DNA from: Dasypus novemcinctus
Taxonomy: Eukaryota; Chordata; Mammalia; Cingulata; Dasypodidae
DNA: 64,000 nucleotides
NCBI RefSeq assembly: GCF_030445035.2
Contig: NC_080695.1
Span: forward strand, 1,482,545-1,546,544
Direction of reading: 5' to 3'
Below are positions 35,207 through 47,710 of this stretch, piece by piece. Numbering within the stretch: position 1 is the stretch's first letter; the number at the start of each line of letters is the position of its first letter. The notes under the pieces are model-generated. The model was given only the letters and a program-made list of their open reading frames with translations. It did no database searches and was not told the origin of the DNA. The translations under genes and the position numbers were made by a program.

Positions 35207-38119
35207 AACCGCGTGGCCTTGCCCAGAGGCCGTGGTACGCACTGAGCCGTGACGTTGTCCCAAACTGCGTGATAAGCCCGTGGGGTGGCATCTGTGTGCC
35301 AGTCAGGGCCCGCCGCGGAGCAGGGCTGGAGGCCGCCGGGGGCAGGCACAAGCCTGGCAGGCTCCCCTGGCAGCCACACCGCCTCCAGCCTCGCCGCGTG
35401 CTCATGGAGGCAGTTCCTCGGAGGCCGCGGCTCTGGGCAGTGGCACTCAGGCCTCTGCATCCCCTTCGTGGAGATGCTTCAAGACGGGGCGTCAGCACGG
35501 TGCCTACCTGCAGGGAGAAGGTGGCAGTGGTGTCGGGGGCAGGCACACGCTGCGCGGCACAGACCAGGGGCCCCGCCCGGCCTGGCCCCTGCTGAGCCGT
35601 GCGCTTGTGGAAGGCACCTGAGCTGCGCGCCTCCTCCTGGGCGGGAGCCAGGCTTGGGCCCACGCGGTGTCCAACGCAGGGGAGAAGCGCGTCCCGGGAG
35701 CAGGGGTGTCAGCGAGCGCGCCCGCCCCGCCCCCGGTCCAGAATGTTCCAGCTCTGGGCTCTGGCACCTCCCCGCGCAGCTGCAGGCCACTTGGCTCCTT
35801 CGGGGGCCATTGGCCTTGCCTTGCCATGTTTTCAGAATTAATTTTGGGCTGAAAAAGGCTCAAAGAAGGCTTTGTTCCTTGACACTTAACTCTGAAAGAA
35901 AAAAATCCGTGGAAAATCTGACATCTGCTTTGTCGGGAGAAGTCAGTAGATGGGGAGGAATGTAATTATCCTCCACTCTTGAAAGAAGGGTTTAGATATT
36001 TAAGTGTCTTCTATCAGATTTGAATGTGAATGACGTTTTAATTATTTGGGCTTTTTTCCTCCTCTTCCTGGTTTGAATCTCCAAAGATCACCCCTGGATT
36101 CTGAGCCAGTGCAGGGAGTCGAGCCCAGGCTCACGTGTGTGCCCCTGAGCAGAGCAGCCGCTTTCACCAGCGCCCGCCCCAGCCAGCACCTGCCCGCCGA
36201 CGGGGCCGGGCGCAGCTTGTGGGCAGCAGGGGCCGCTGGTGTCTAGGCCCGGCCTTCCCTAGCGCTCGTGCCGGGGGAGCGCAGCCGACGCTGTGCCTGG
36301 GGTCCGGCTTCCAGAAGGCCGGCCCGCTCTTGAGACCACTGGGCTGCGGCCTTCACACAGCAGCACCCGGCGCCGGGCACCACCGTCAAGGCCAGAGGCC
36401 CCCAGGGTTGGCGGGTGGCTGAGGGCCGGTCCGGTCACACCTGCCTGCCGCCCTCGCGCCCGCTGCCCCGCCCGCCATCAAGGCCAGCCCGGCGCCCTGG
36501 GGCCCTGCAGGAGGCGCGACTGCCCAGCCGTGTCCGGCCCTCGTGTTTCCCCGCGCCGCGCAGCATGCTCCATCCGCGAGCAGCGGCGCTGTCCCTGCCC
36601 GGCCCCAGCTCCCTGAGTCCTTCTGTCCGTGCTGTGGCCAGGCCTGGGGGCAGCAGCGTGGGACAGAGTGGCCTCCCCAGCGCCAGCGTCGACGCAGCAC
36701 CTGCGGACACAGGCCCAGAGCCGACGACCCCGCGTGGATGCAGCCGCCGTCGGCAGTGTGGGGGCTGTCCCTCTGCGGCCTGAGGTGAGGCCGTGGGGCG
36801 TCTCGTGCCGGGGTGTCCAGGCAGCCAGAGTTTTGGGGTGGGGGTCCCACAGGCGGTCAGACACACTTCCTCGATTTGCCCACGGAAAAGAAGCAGAGAG
36901 GGCCAACCGCACGCCCGTTCCGTGCACTGGAGCGTTCTGATGGAGGGGTCCGGGCCTGCTTGGCCTTTAGCCAGAGGCCTAATAACACCTCCCGTCTGAA
37001 CGGCGTTTTTAAGACGTGCGTTAAGATCCTTCCGTCCTGCCTGATGTGGTGCAGAGCAGGGGCTGCCTCCGACGCGGGCCAGGACCCGCGTCTTGCAGGG
37101 TAAGCATCAGCCCGGCCCCGGCGTGGGCCCCAGCACCGCCGGCTCTGCTCTGGCCACTGAGCCTTCCTCTGCTCGCGTCGCATGTCCCCTCAGCCCCGAC
37201 CCGGGGTCCCCGAGCTCACCAAGGGCCTGGGGTTCTGCCTCCCACTCCCGGGAGCGTGGCCAGCTCTGGGGCCCCAGGGCAGCTGTCCCTCCGGGGCCGC
37301 CCTCGCCCCTGCCCCGGGGACTCTGCAGGTGTCGACGCCGCCTGCCGGCCAAGGTGGGGCCCGTGAGCTGCGTCCTCTACGTTTTGGGGCTGCCCACTCG
37401 TCCTCTTGGCGCTAGCGCCCAGCCCAGGCTCAGGGGACCCACACCGAAAGCCTCGCCTGCCCTTGCCAGTGCTGGAGGAGTGGGCACTGCTCCCCCCCAA
37501 AGCCCGAGGGGAGGGTGAGGCGTCTGGTAGGAAGCCCCTCCAAGGGGTCCCGGCTGTGGGGGGCGAGACCCAGGACCCTTGACCGCCTGCTGGGCCGCGG
37601 TTGTCGGGTAGCTGTGGGCCTGGCCTAGGCGCCGTTTGTCCATTTGTTTGGTCACAGGCGCTCGCTGCTGTCCCGTTTGCCGAGAGGCTTTGTCCCGAGT
37701 GGTGCCGGGTCGTGTCCACTGCTTTCCTGCACCCATTCAGATGACGGGTTTGTGCTTTTTTCTGCTGGTGTGCCGGCTTGTCCCCCAAAGGTAGGATGTG
37801 GACAGAGACAAGGGGCTGAGGCTGGGGAGAGCCGAGGTGCGCCTGGAAAGCCGCCCGCGCAGGGCTCGGGCTCTGGAGAAAGGGTGCGTGCAGGGCCCAG
37901 GGCTCTGAGCCGGCAGGGTGAGGCAGCGCTGGCGTCTCCCAGGGACCTGTCCATCCATTTACTGGGCTGGGGTGAGCTACTGGGCGCGGCGCTTGTCCTT
38001 TCTCCATGTTGCCAAGTTCAGTCTGCGAACACTTGGCTGTTCGGGGCTGGGCCTTTGTCTGCAGCAGTGCCCGCAGGGACGCTTCTGCGCCAGTGACTTG
38101 CTTCCTTCACCCTCCGCCT

Positions 38120-38710
38120 GAACCGAGGCGTAGGTTGGAGCCTGAAATCCAAGGTCTTTCAAATGTCCTTCCACTTCCTCCTGGCCGGCGCAGTGTCACG
38201 CGAGACGCCAGCAGCCTCTCTGTCGCGGCTCTCCTGTGAGGATGCCGTTTTTCTCCAGAGCTTTCAACGTTTTTCCTTGTCTTCAGTTTTCAGCAGTTTT
38301 TACTGCTTTGCCTGGGCCTGGTTTTCTTCAGTTTTATCGTCTTTAGGATTTCCTGAGATTTCTGGATCTCTTGTTAATTTCCTTTGCCAAATTTAGACAG
38401 TTTTCAGCCATTATTTCTTCACCTATTTCTGTGCACCACAGCCTCTCTCTTCTCTTATGCGCTCTCCAGACGTGCCAGTGTCAGGCTTCTTGGCGTCACC
38501 CCGGCCCGAGGCGCTGCTCGTCTTTGCCCGGCCCTGCTGGCGGGTTGTCCGCCCTCCTGACACATCTCCAAGGTCACCGGCCCTCCCACCCTCCCTGCCT
38601 TGTGCCGCCGTCCAGGAGCTTTTCCTGCGTAGTGTTTCAGGTTCAGAGTTTCCGGCTGGTTCCTTGTCACAGCTTCTCTTTGCTGAGGTTTTCTCTTTCC
38701 CTTCTTTCCT
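38120..38710 (-). mobile_element. L1 fragments, minus strand
   Basis: Text such as CAGTTTTCAGCAGTTTTTAC near 38282 and TTTTCAGCCATTATTTCTTC near 38401, then GCTGAGGTTTTCTC near 38681, parallels the minus-strand L1 at 8.0-8.6 kb but is more diverged. GC-rich unique-looking DNA (about 38470-38610) lies between the two parts. Limits are approximate. Confidence 0.55.
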
Positions 38711-39974
38711 GGCTTCACGGATGCCGTGTCTCCCCCATTCTCTCTTGAGCCCACTCCTCTCTGGCCTTCGCCTCCCCCACCCCCATGGACACTGCTCTGT
38801 CCAGCCCCCATTGCTGTGGGCAGGTCTGTTCTCTTTTGGTGCCTGCGGAGTTGCCCGACAGCCTGGCTGCTGCCCGCCGCCCCACACCTCCTCCTCCCCC
38901 GGGGCTCCAGGGGCTGGGGCACTCAGGCACGGTAGTCCTCTCCACGACCTGGTGGTCTCAGCCCATTCTGGCTCCAGGGGCAGCTGTGAGTGCTGTCCAG
39001 AGCACCTCCTCCGGCCTCTCTGCTGCCCTGGCTTGCCGCTCAGGATGGAGCCCCCGGCCGTCCACCCCCCTGTGCCTGCTGCACTGAAAGGGGCAGTTGA
39101 GCCCCAGTCCAGCCAGGGCCCGGTCCTGAGCTCAGCACATCCCGTTGGCTGCACATCCCCAGGTCACCACCTGACGGCGACCGGGGCCTGTCCAGCCTGC
39201 TGGGCCCCAGCCGGCCGTCACCCGCCGGCCCGCCCTGCCCCTCGGCTCAGAGCCCTCTGGCCCCAAGTCCTTCGTGCGGGGCGTGGCCGGCTCCCGGGTC
39301 GGCCTGGCAGGCTGCCAGAGCCCTTCCTCCTCGGGCTGCCCACAGGCGCCCCGTGGATGGTGCTGAAGTCCAGAATCGCTTGGCTGCGGCAAGGGAGCAC
39401 GTCCGAGACCGCCTGGGGGGCCAACCCCACCTCTCGAAGGGCCTTGACAGCAGAGCTGAGGCTTCCAGGAAAAGGAGCTCCGCCCGAGGACGGCAGCGTC
39501 CGCCCGGCCCAAGGTGGCACGGTCCTTCCTGGCCGCCTGCCCGCAGATTCGGCTTCCCGCCGTCCCTGCATTGCCCGCGGGCGCCTGCGGGCTCTGGCGC
39601 CCCAGCTGGGCCCTCTCTGGTGCTCTGGCTGGAGGGGAGCCCCAGGCCCCTTGGGCCTGCCCTGCTGTGCCCGGCCACACTGCCCTGCCCCCCCCCCCGA
39701 ACCCTGGCCGTGCCTCGCCCACCTGCCCCAAGGCCCTGGCGCTCTGCAGGCCCCCCAAGCTCGTCCTGCTCCCCGGCCATGCCCCCGGCTCCTCCAGGCC
39801 CTGTCTGCAGTCACTGCCCGCCCCGAGCCCATGGCCCCGCCTTCCTGCCCACACTCGGGCCGCTGAGGCTCACCTCCCTCACTGACCCTGCCCGCCAGGT
39901 GTGAGTCCCCAGTACGCCAGATGTGGCCCCAGAGTTGAGCGGAGCCGGTGGGCACTCGGCTCTGCTGGGCAGAG

Positions 39975-40492
39975 GGGCAGGCAGACGGATGGACAGACAG
40001 GTGGGTGGATGGATGGCTGGATGGACGGACAGATGGGTGGAGGATGGACAGACGGACAGGTGGGGGTGGACGGACGGACAGGTGGGGGGTGGACAGATAG
40101 ATGAGATGGCTGGACAGACGGACAGGTGTATGGGTGAATAGGTGGGTCGACAGACAGGTGGCTGGGTGGATGAACAGATGGGTGGATGGATGGATGGATG
40201 GATGGCTGGGTGGGCAGGTGGACAGACAGATGGGTGGAGGGTGGACAGACAGGTGGGGGTGGACGGACGGGTGGGAGGTGGATGGGTAGATGGGTGGACA
40301 GACGGGTGGATAGGTGGACAGATGGACGTGTGGGGGGTGGATGGGTGGATGGATGGACAGACAGACGGGTGGATGGACAGATGGATGGGTGGATGGATGG
40401 ACGGACAGGTGGGGGGTGGACAGGTAGATGGGTGGACAGACAGGGGGCTGGGTGGATGGACGGACGGGTGGAGGGACAGATGGGGGGATACT
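39975..40492. repeat. GGAC/GGAT/GGTG-rich minisatellite
   Basis: About 0.5 kb of imperfect tetramer-based repeats such as GGATGGATGGATGG and GACAGACGGACAGGTGG, forming longer ~60-bp patterns. The G-rich strand is +. Long antisense open frames rich in His-Pro-Ser-Thr are artefacts of the repeat. Confidence 0.93.
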
Positions 40493-41478
40493 GATGGGGC
40501 TTGAGTCAGGACGGTCGTGAAAGCAGTAGCCGTGGCCCTGGGCAGGAGCCGTCACGCTCCAGGCCTGTTTCCGCATCGCCGGCTGCTCCTCACCAGGCTC
40601 TTCGGCTCAGCTGAGCGGCCGGGCCAGGTCTCGGCCTCCAGCTCCGCTCCTCACGCTGGCGGCGAGGACGGCTCACTGCTGCCCTGGGAGCTCGATGGAG
40701 CTGGGGCTGAGGACGAGCCGTGCTCCTGCCCGCACAGACGCACCGGCCGGTGCGGAGGCCCTGATGTCCACCAGGCGAGCTGCGCCTGGCTGCGCTCACG
40801 GCCCATGCGGCAGCCTCCTGGGCGCTGGGCACTGTCGAGGGAGAGCTGGCCCGGCCCAGGGGTGCTGCGAAGGCCCTGCTGAGCCCCCTCTTCACAGCCG
40901 CTGGGCCCTCAGTGTCTCCTTGGCGCAGCCAAGCTGCCACAGGCCTCAAAGCTTCCTGCACAGGCTCAGCTGCGTCGCACTCGCAGGCAGGCCTGCCGCA
41001 GGGTCCCGGGGAAGCGGGCAGTTCCTGGAAGCGGGAGGACCAGGACTACCCCGCAGGAGAGCGGGAGCGTCCTGCGGGGACGGGCGCCGCGCCCCCACCG
41101 AGGCTCCCGGAGCGTTCCCTGCCGCGCACGGCTGCTGAAGTCGCCTCTCTGCCATCTTCCTGAGGCCACAGGAGTCTAGTCCTAGGGCCACAGCTCTGTG
41201 TGCTTTAACAGTGCACGACGCTTCGCGGTCCCAGACGTGCTTTCAAGGAAGCTCGGTGAGCTGTGAGGAGAGCGCCGCGCCTGCTTCCTCCCGTCACGGC
41301 ACTGGCTGAGTCTCGGCCGCCCGCGCAGGCCACAGCATGCCTTTCCTGAAACCCTGCACAGAAGCTGCCTCAGCTCTGTGTGGCGAGAAGTAGGCCCGTT
41401 GCCCCGCGGGTCCCTGCGGCAGAGGCCGCGTCCCGCCCGGGTGCCCGCCCACTGACCGCGGCCCTTCTTCCTCGGCAG

Positions 41479-41544
41479 GGCCTGATCAAGCTGCGGGGAG
41501 ACCAGTGCTGGCGGGACCTGACCTGCATGGACTACCACTATGAG
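41479..41544 (+). CDS. LMF1: LMF1 exon (exon 5 by inference)
   Basis: A 66-nt exon, phase 0 at both ends, encoding 22 residues from GLIKLRGDQ to MDYHYE. It carries the CWRDLTCM signature with two cysteines, one of the best conserved parts of the family. Published topology work places this segment at the start of the ER-luminal loop that contacts lipases; that assignment is from the literature. The acceptor tract is CTTCTTCCTCGGCAG and the donor is GAG/GTGGGT. Because 66 is divisible by three, skipping this exon would keep frame but remove the signature. Confidence 0.97.
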
Positions 41545-43004
41545 GTGGGTAGTGCCGGCGCCCCATGGCGAGCCCTGCACATCAGCCCCACGTCTGCACG
41601 CAAGGCGGACACGGCCCGGCCATGGTGACTGTGTCCTGCGGCGCAGCCCGGCGTGCGGGACGCCCCTCCTTCCTTCCCCTCAGGGGCAGTGGTCAAGGGG
41701 ATCACGGCGTCCCACACCTGGTGGGGTGCAGGCCTGGTGGGGGGCACGGCCCTGTCCGCAGTCGGTCCCGCCCAGCACCTCCCTCCTGGAGGCAGCTGCC
41801 ACTGCAGCCCATTAGTACCAGGCAGGGGCTGTGGAGACTTCGGGGTACCAGGTGGGGTCTGCTGGGCCCCAAGTGCCCAGGTACCCTCCAGCCACACTGA
41901 GCTGCGAGCCTGAGCCTCCCGACGGGGCGCAGGGTACCTTATGGCTCTCCCAGGAGCATAGAATGCCTCGTGCCCACTGTGCCCAGCCCCTGGAGCCGCC
42001 ATGGGGTGCCCGTGTCCACGCTGGGGCAGCAGAGTGGCGCGTGGCACAGCCGGCTGTGCCCTCTGATGACTCCTGACCAGGCGGCTCCCAGCCCTGCACC
42101 TTCTGGACGGCAGCTGGTTGGCGAGGTCGCCAGCGCGCCCAGCCCTGCCACCCGAGCATCCAGGGCTGCCGGTGTCACCTTGGAGCCAGGGTCCTGCCCT
42201 CGTGGCCCTGCCGGGCGCCCCTAGCGGGCCGGTCGCTGGGGCGTCAGCAGGCGGGGCACCTGAGCTGCACCTGCGGGTCACGGGCGGCCTTGGCCCAGGC
42301 TCAGCATAGGTCCCCCCCCCGGTGCTGCCAGGTGGCAGCGGAGGCTGTAGGCGGGGAGGACCCGGCCTTCCTGCGCCACGCCCGGGGTGGGACGGCAGCA
42401 AGCCACGCGTCTGCAGCGGCAGCCAGCGCAGGTGAAGGCACGAGGCCGATGGCCTCTGCTGAGGCGGGCGCTCAGGCCCTCTCGGCCTTTGTCCATCTCA
42501 GCCTGAGTTTGGCCGTTGGACGAGGAGCCCCCCCTGCTGTGGCTGCAGCCGCCCCACGCCTCATGCCCTGCGGGTGCCCCTCTCACCTAAACCCAGGCTG
42601 CACTGTCACCTGGGCCGGGCCGAGACCCACCAGCCGCCCCGCGCCCCCCGCCTCCCAGGGCTGCAGCTCGTCCAGCTCTTGACCTTGTGGCCACGGCCTT
42701 GAGGTCCTCTGCACTCTTTCCACATTCTCCCACCCAGACCCTCTCCAGGGTCAGCACGTGGCACGCACCAGCAGCTTCCGGAAGCATCACCTCTGTTCCT
42801 CCCATCCGGAGCCTTCTGTGCGTCCCAGGGGCCTCGCGGTGCTCGCGCACTTACCTGAAGGACGGTTGTCAGCCATGGAGAGGGCAGGTCACGGGGCGGC
42901 GAGTAGCAGAGACGCAGCCCTGAAAGACCCCCAGGGGAGGGATCAGGTGCTGCGGGCCACCGGGTGGGGCCGGGCACGGCAGAGCCGGCGGGCAACTGCT
43001 CGAG

Positions 43005-44215
43005 CCTCCACACGCTCCCACACACCTCCACACGCCCCCACATACCACCACATGCGCCGCCACACACCCCCACATACCACCACTCACCTCCACACACCCC
43101 CACACACCACCACACGGACATCTCCACACGCCCCCACACACCACCACACACACCTCCACACGCCCCCACACACCACCACACGCACATCTCCACACCATCA
43201 CACACCCCCACACACCATCACACGCACCTCCGCATGCCCCTACATGCCATCACACGCACCTCTGCACGCCCCCACACACCCCCACGCACCGCCACACGCC
43301 CCCACATGCCATCACACGCACCTCCACATGCCCCCACACATCCCCACATGCATCTCCACACGCCCATACACACCACCACACGCACTTCCACACACCCCCA
43401 CGTGCCATCACATGCACCTCCACATGCCCCCACACACCATCACACACATCTCCACACGCATCTCCACACACCCCCATACGCCCCCACATGCATCTCCACA
43501 TGCCCCCATATGCACCCACACACATCTCCACACGCCCCCATACGCCCCTACACACCATCACACACACCTCCACACGCACCTCCACACACCCCCACATGCC
43601 ATCCCATGCATCTCCACACACCCCCACAAACCATTACACGCATCTCCACATGCACCTCCACATGCCCCCACACCTGCACACACCATCACACACACCTCCA
43701 CACATACCTCCACACGCATCTCCACACACCCCCACACACCTCCACACGCCCCCACATGCCATCACACGCACCTCCACACACCCCCACACACCATCACACG
43801 CATCTCCACACACCCCCATACGCCCCCACACACCATCACATGCACCTCCACATGCCCCCACATGCCATCCCACGCATCTCCACACACACCCACAAACCAT
43901 TACACGCATCTCCACATGCACCTCCACATGCCCCACCTGCACACACCATCACACACACCTCCACACGTACCTCCACACACATCTCCACACGCCCCCACAC
44001 ACCATCACACGCACCTCCACACGCCCCCACATGCCATCACACACACCTCCACACGCACCTCCACACACCCCACACGCCATCACACGCCTCCACACACCCC
44101 ACATGCACCTCCACACGCCATCACATGCCCCCACACACCCCACACGCCCCCACATGCCCCCATGCGCCCCCACACGCCCTCACACACCACGCACCACCAC
44201 GTGCGCCTCCACGCT
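43005..44215. repeat. 1.2-kb CAC-rich minisatellite
   Basis: Tandem units of about 12 and 30-36 bp built from CCTCCACACGCCCCCACACACCATCACACGCA-like text, differing by CA/CG/TG changes. The + strand has almost no G outside CG and TG steps. Units lack stops in all three + frames, which gives a false 659-codon frame. Segments repeat at larger scale: the text around 43600-43700 recurs around 43860-43960. Confidence 0.95.
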
Positions 44216-45998
44216 TGCCACCAGCCACCTCCACGCGCCGCAGGAGCCTCTGGGCCAGGAGGCACGGCCCTGTGCCCTGCAGGTCTCCTCAGGCCATCTC
44301 CTGACGGCTCAGCTCTGCACGGGAACAGGCCCCGCGGCCCAGGTGGAGGACGGGGAGCAGCGGCGGCTCAGCGTCTGCGGCACCTTCCGCCCACGCGAAG
44401 CCCTGGAGAGGCGCCGCCCCTTGGAGTTAGGGTGTCTCGCCCTTTCCCCCAAGTGGGGGAAGCACGGTCCACTGCACCCAGGGGCCGCCAGGCTCCTCAG
44501 GCCGCCGTGTCGCGCTGTCTCCTGCACCCGGAGTCTAAGCAGCAGGGTTCATCCCAGCCACACGCACGTGGGAAAAAGCAGGAAGGAGGAAGAGGAAAAG
44601 GCTCTGTGCGAAGGCCACTCACGTGGGGCCGGGTGGGCGGCAGGCAGGGCTGCTCCGGCGCAGGCTGCTGTGCTCGCTGCTCAGGGCTCTCCCACTGGAG
44701 GGGCCCAGACGCCCTTGCCCTGAGCTCAGGACCCTGACTCATCCTGCCTGCCTGCACCAAGCTTCCCCGCAGACTGCGGAAGCATCAGGAGGCGCCCAGG
44801 GACCCCGCGGCGCTGCCCGCAGCCGGTGGCATGGCCCCCCTGCCCCAATTCCAGGCCCTGTGCCCGTGTGTCTGGACAAGCGCCACAGCAGAGCCCGCGA
44901 GGAACAGAAGCTGCGCCTGGGTGGCCACCATGGGGCAGGGGCACCTCCACCCTCGGGGCCACGTGGACGGGGACGCAGCGCCCCGCAGCGACCCCGAGCC
45001 AGAGCACGACTTCTCACAAGGCGTATCCCCATCTCTTCAGGATGCTCTCTTGACCGGTACCATCGCCGCGTCCTCAGCGGCCGTCCACAGCTCGGGCTGC
45101 CTTCCTTGGGCCGCAGTGAGTGGTGAGCATGAGCCTGTTAAGCAGCTCCTCTGCCGGGAGCCAAGGTCTGCTCAGCTGCAGCTCTGTGCAGCCAGGGCAT
45201 TCCCAACCCTGGAGTCCAGGGAGGCAACGACGTCGCATCCACGTCCCACCCTCGTCTAGACCAGCAGGCCCCACTGGCCGCCCGTGGCTGCCCGGCCCGC
45301 CCAGCCGAGTAGGCCACGTTGAGAGCCCCGTGTCGGTCTCACTGTGGACAGACCAGGCGACTGGGCGCAGCCTTACCAGGCGGCCTTGGCGAGGGGCAGC
45401 TGCACGTGACCCCACCCTCCCGCCGCCACCGCTTTTCTCGGGAGCCCAGGAGCAGGCCCGGCATGTCGGGACGGGCATCACGCCGGCCCTGGGTGGCGAA
45501 GGTCTCCTCTGCAGGCTGCCCCTGGTGCCTGCCCCGGGAGACAGGCCCCTCCCAGCCTGTGCCCCTCGGAGTGTCCCCGCGTCCTCCACCCCAGCCTCCG
45601 GCCTGCTCCCAAGCCTCGGGGCGGCCCGACTGCCAGCGGCTGCCCGCAGCCCGGCGCCTCCCTCCCCTGGTGGACCCCTCCTGGGGCTGGTCCAGGTGCC
45701 GCCTCGGGGAGGAGCTGCTCCACCGCCGTCCCCAGACATCCACGTGCGGCTGGTTTGGACGCCCTCGCCAGGCTGTCCGTAGAGGGCAGAACTAAGAGTG
45801 GGCCTGCAGCCAGCGTGGCCTGCGGCCAGCGTGGCCTGCCATCGGCTCAGCTCTGTCGCCGCCTGCCAAGGCAACCCTGGGCCCGTGTAGGTGGGTGCAG
45901 ATCCACAGAAGCGCAGCGGTCCGCACCGGCCCGCGCCTGGGTTTGCGAGCCCCTGCTCAGCGCCGGGTTTTCCGTTGTGTCACTCCTTTGCTGCTGTA

Positions 45999-46129
45999 GC
46001 AGGAGCCGGGCTGTGGAATCCGAACGTCAGGCCTCCAGCGTGTCTCTGTCGGGCATTGCACTTGGGTTAAGAACTCCCTGCAGCGGCACGCTGAGCCGTA
46101 CCACGGAGCGCGCATCGGGCTGAGCTGCC
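45999..46129. repeat. 131-bp segment, copy 1 of 2
   Basis: Matches 47580-47710 without gaps at 123 of 131 bases, in direct orientation, 1,581 bp apart. Matching begins at GCAGGAGCCGGGCT and ends at CTGAGCTGCC; flanks do not match. It may be a dispersed repeat family I do not recognise, or a local duplication. Confidence 0.85.
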
Positions 46130-47579
46130 TGCTGGACACGGGCCCAGTCTGTGACGGAAACGACACAGGCGCGAGGAGGCGGCACTAGCCAGTCATTGGG
46201 TTTTTAAAAGCATTTGTGTTTGTGCTTGGCAAACATATTGGGTTCTACAAGAAATTATGGCAATTTAATTGATACCAGTAGCCACTACCTGCTTCGAGTA
46301 ATTGAAAAACCTTCACAGAGACTAGTTCTCCTGATGTGCTCCCTTTCCCCTGGAGATTGCGCTCCTGCAGTTAGAATGCATCGTGTAGACGTGAAATTGC
46401 TCGTTTCTTTCCATCTGCTTGTAAGTAAGATGTCACTGTTGGTGGATTCAGTCAGTTAACCCAGAAGTAACAAGAGGGAAAAATCAACAAATGTCCATCT
46501 TCACAGCAGAGAGAAAAGGCCACCAGCCTCCATCCCCCACTGCAGGGCCAGCCACGGCACGTGCGGCCACCGGACCCGGCACGTCACTGTCCCCTGGGTC
46601 TTCCCCATGTGACAGAAGACTGGCTTCGATTCGGGATGTGAAAGGACGGGCAGGCTCGAGCCTGCAGGTTTGGACCTGGGGGCTGCCTGGGAGGGGGTGG
46701 TGTCGCCATGCTCCACCTTCCGGGGACCGGGGCCCTGCTCCCGCGTCCTGGGCATGGTGGGGTTTCCTCAGGCGCCCTCACCACAGGCGTGTGCCCCCAA
46801 GGCCCCTTCCCGCCCTGCGCATCCAACGTCAGTGCCACCGCGGGAACCACGAGCCTCAGGGCTCGTCCAGGAGCCCAGGCCTCGGCCCGACGGGAGACAA
46901 AGCAGTGGCACTCTGTGGGCTCTCGTAAAGGGTGGGAGCTTAGAGCCCCAAGGCCTGGGGAGTCCAGTCAGGGCCCCACCCAAGGAACTCCCTCACCCAG
47001 AGCCGTGGCCACGTGTTGAGCAGGACGGCGGGCGGCGGTGGCGAGGCTCGGCCGTCCTCCTGCCCCTCAGGCTCCGGGCGCCCGGCTTCTGGGTGTCTCA
47101 GCTGTCGGCTGTGGGCTCAGCTGCTGCTTCTCCTCAGCCGCAGCCTGTCGGCGAGGGGCTCGTCTCTCCCCGGGCTGCAGCACCACAGCCGGCCGAGCTC
47201 TCTCCTCTGGCACCCGTCGAGTCGCGCTCCCTGTGTGTATCCTCCCTGTAAGCGTCGGTTCACACAGCCACCAAAGGGGCGGGATGCAGCCCTGAGCTGT
47301 GCTAATGACGTGGTCGAACCAAAGCCCTAATCTGGATTTACTCAAGTAAACATAAAGCCTTTGAATTTAATACAGTCAGAAGGTGTCACGCCCAGAGGCA
47401 CAGACAGTTTACAAACATAATCTATATGTTTTTTTGGAATTCACGAATAACATCAAACTGCCGCAAGAAGCAAACAGTTTACCTGCTAGCAGTTCTACAC
47501 CATGTCCTGTTAGTTCCATCTGGAACAGCAAGAAAATGCCACGAGGGGCAAACCTGCATTCGCCACGGAACCTCCATGT

Positions 47580-47710
47580 GCAGGAGCCGGGCTTTGGAAT
47601 CCGAACGTCAGGCCTCCAGCGTGTCTCTGTGGGGCATTGCACTTGGGTTAAGAACTCCCCGCAGCAGCACGCTGAGCCGTACCGCGGAGCGCGCGCCGGA
47701 CTGAGCTGCC
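47580..47710. repeat. 131-bp segment, copy 2 of 2
   Basis: Second copy of the segment at 45999-46129. Seven of the eight differences are transitions or CpG-type changes spread evenly, which fits neutral decay. The minus-strand frame is open in both copies, but neither has a supported start, splice sites or homologue. Confidence 0.85.

Larger units (their letters stand above)
17201..41478 (+). other. LMF1: LMF1 intron 4 (24.3 kb)
   Basis: Donor GTAAGTACA at 17201, acceptor CTCGGCAG ending at 41478, phase 0. Contents: a (GGGGT)4 run 20 nt after the donor, a long plus-strand L1 (18.9-23.0 kb) with two SINEs, further L1 pieces (26.6-28.9, 30.7-31.2, 38.1-38.7 kb), a SINE at 28.3 kb, a 23-base C run at 25747, and minisatellites at 32.7-33.1 and 40.0-40.5 kb. 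The GC-rich parts between these (17.3-18.8, 23.1-26.6, 28.9-30.7, 31.2-32.6, 33.1-38.1, 38.7-39.9, 40.5-41.5 kb) hold no gene or RNA I can support. Confidence 0.9.

Noticed and set aside
38457..39866. A 469-codon plus-strand open frame
   Set aside because: GC-rich intronic DNA has few stop codons. The frame starts in L1 remnants, overlaps long frames on the other strand, and shows no recognisable domain.
39218..40576. A 452-codon minus-strand open frame
   Set aside because: Its N-terminal half is the GGAY repeat array read antisense and the rest is GC-rich shadow sequence.
43005..44215. CRISPR-like array of direct repeats
   Set aside because: The genome is mammalian. Units vary in length and sequence, with no constant repeat and unique spacer pattern and no cas genes.
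42758..44737. A 659-codon plus-strand open frame
   Set aside because: It is dominated by the CAC-rich minisatellite, whose units lack stops. Thr-His-Pro repeats, and several overlapping frames are equally open.
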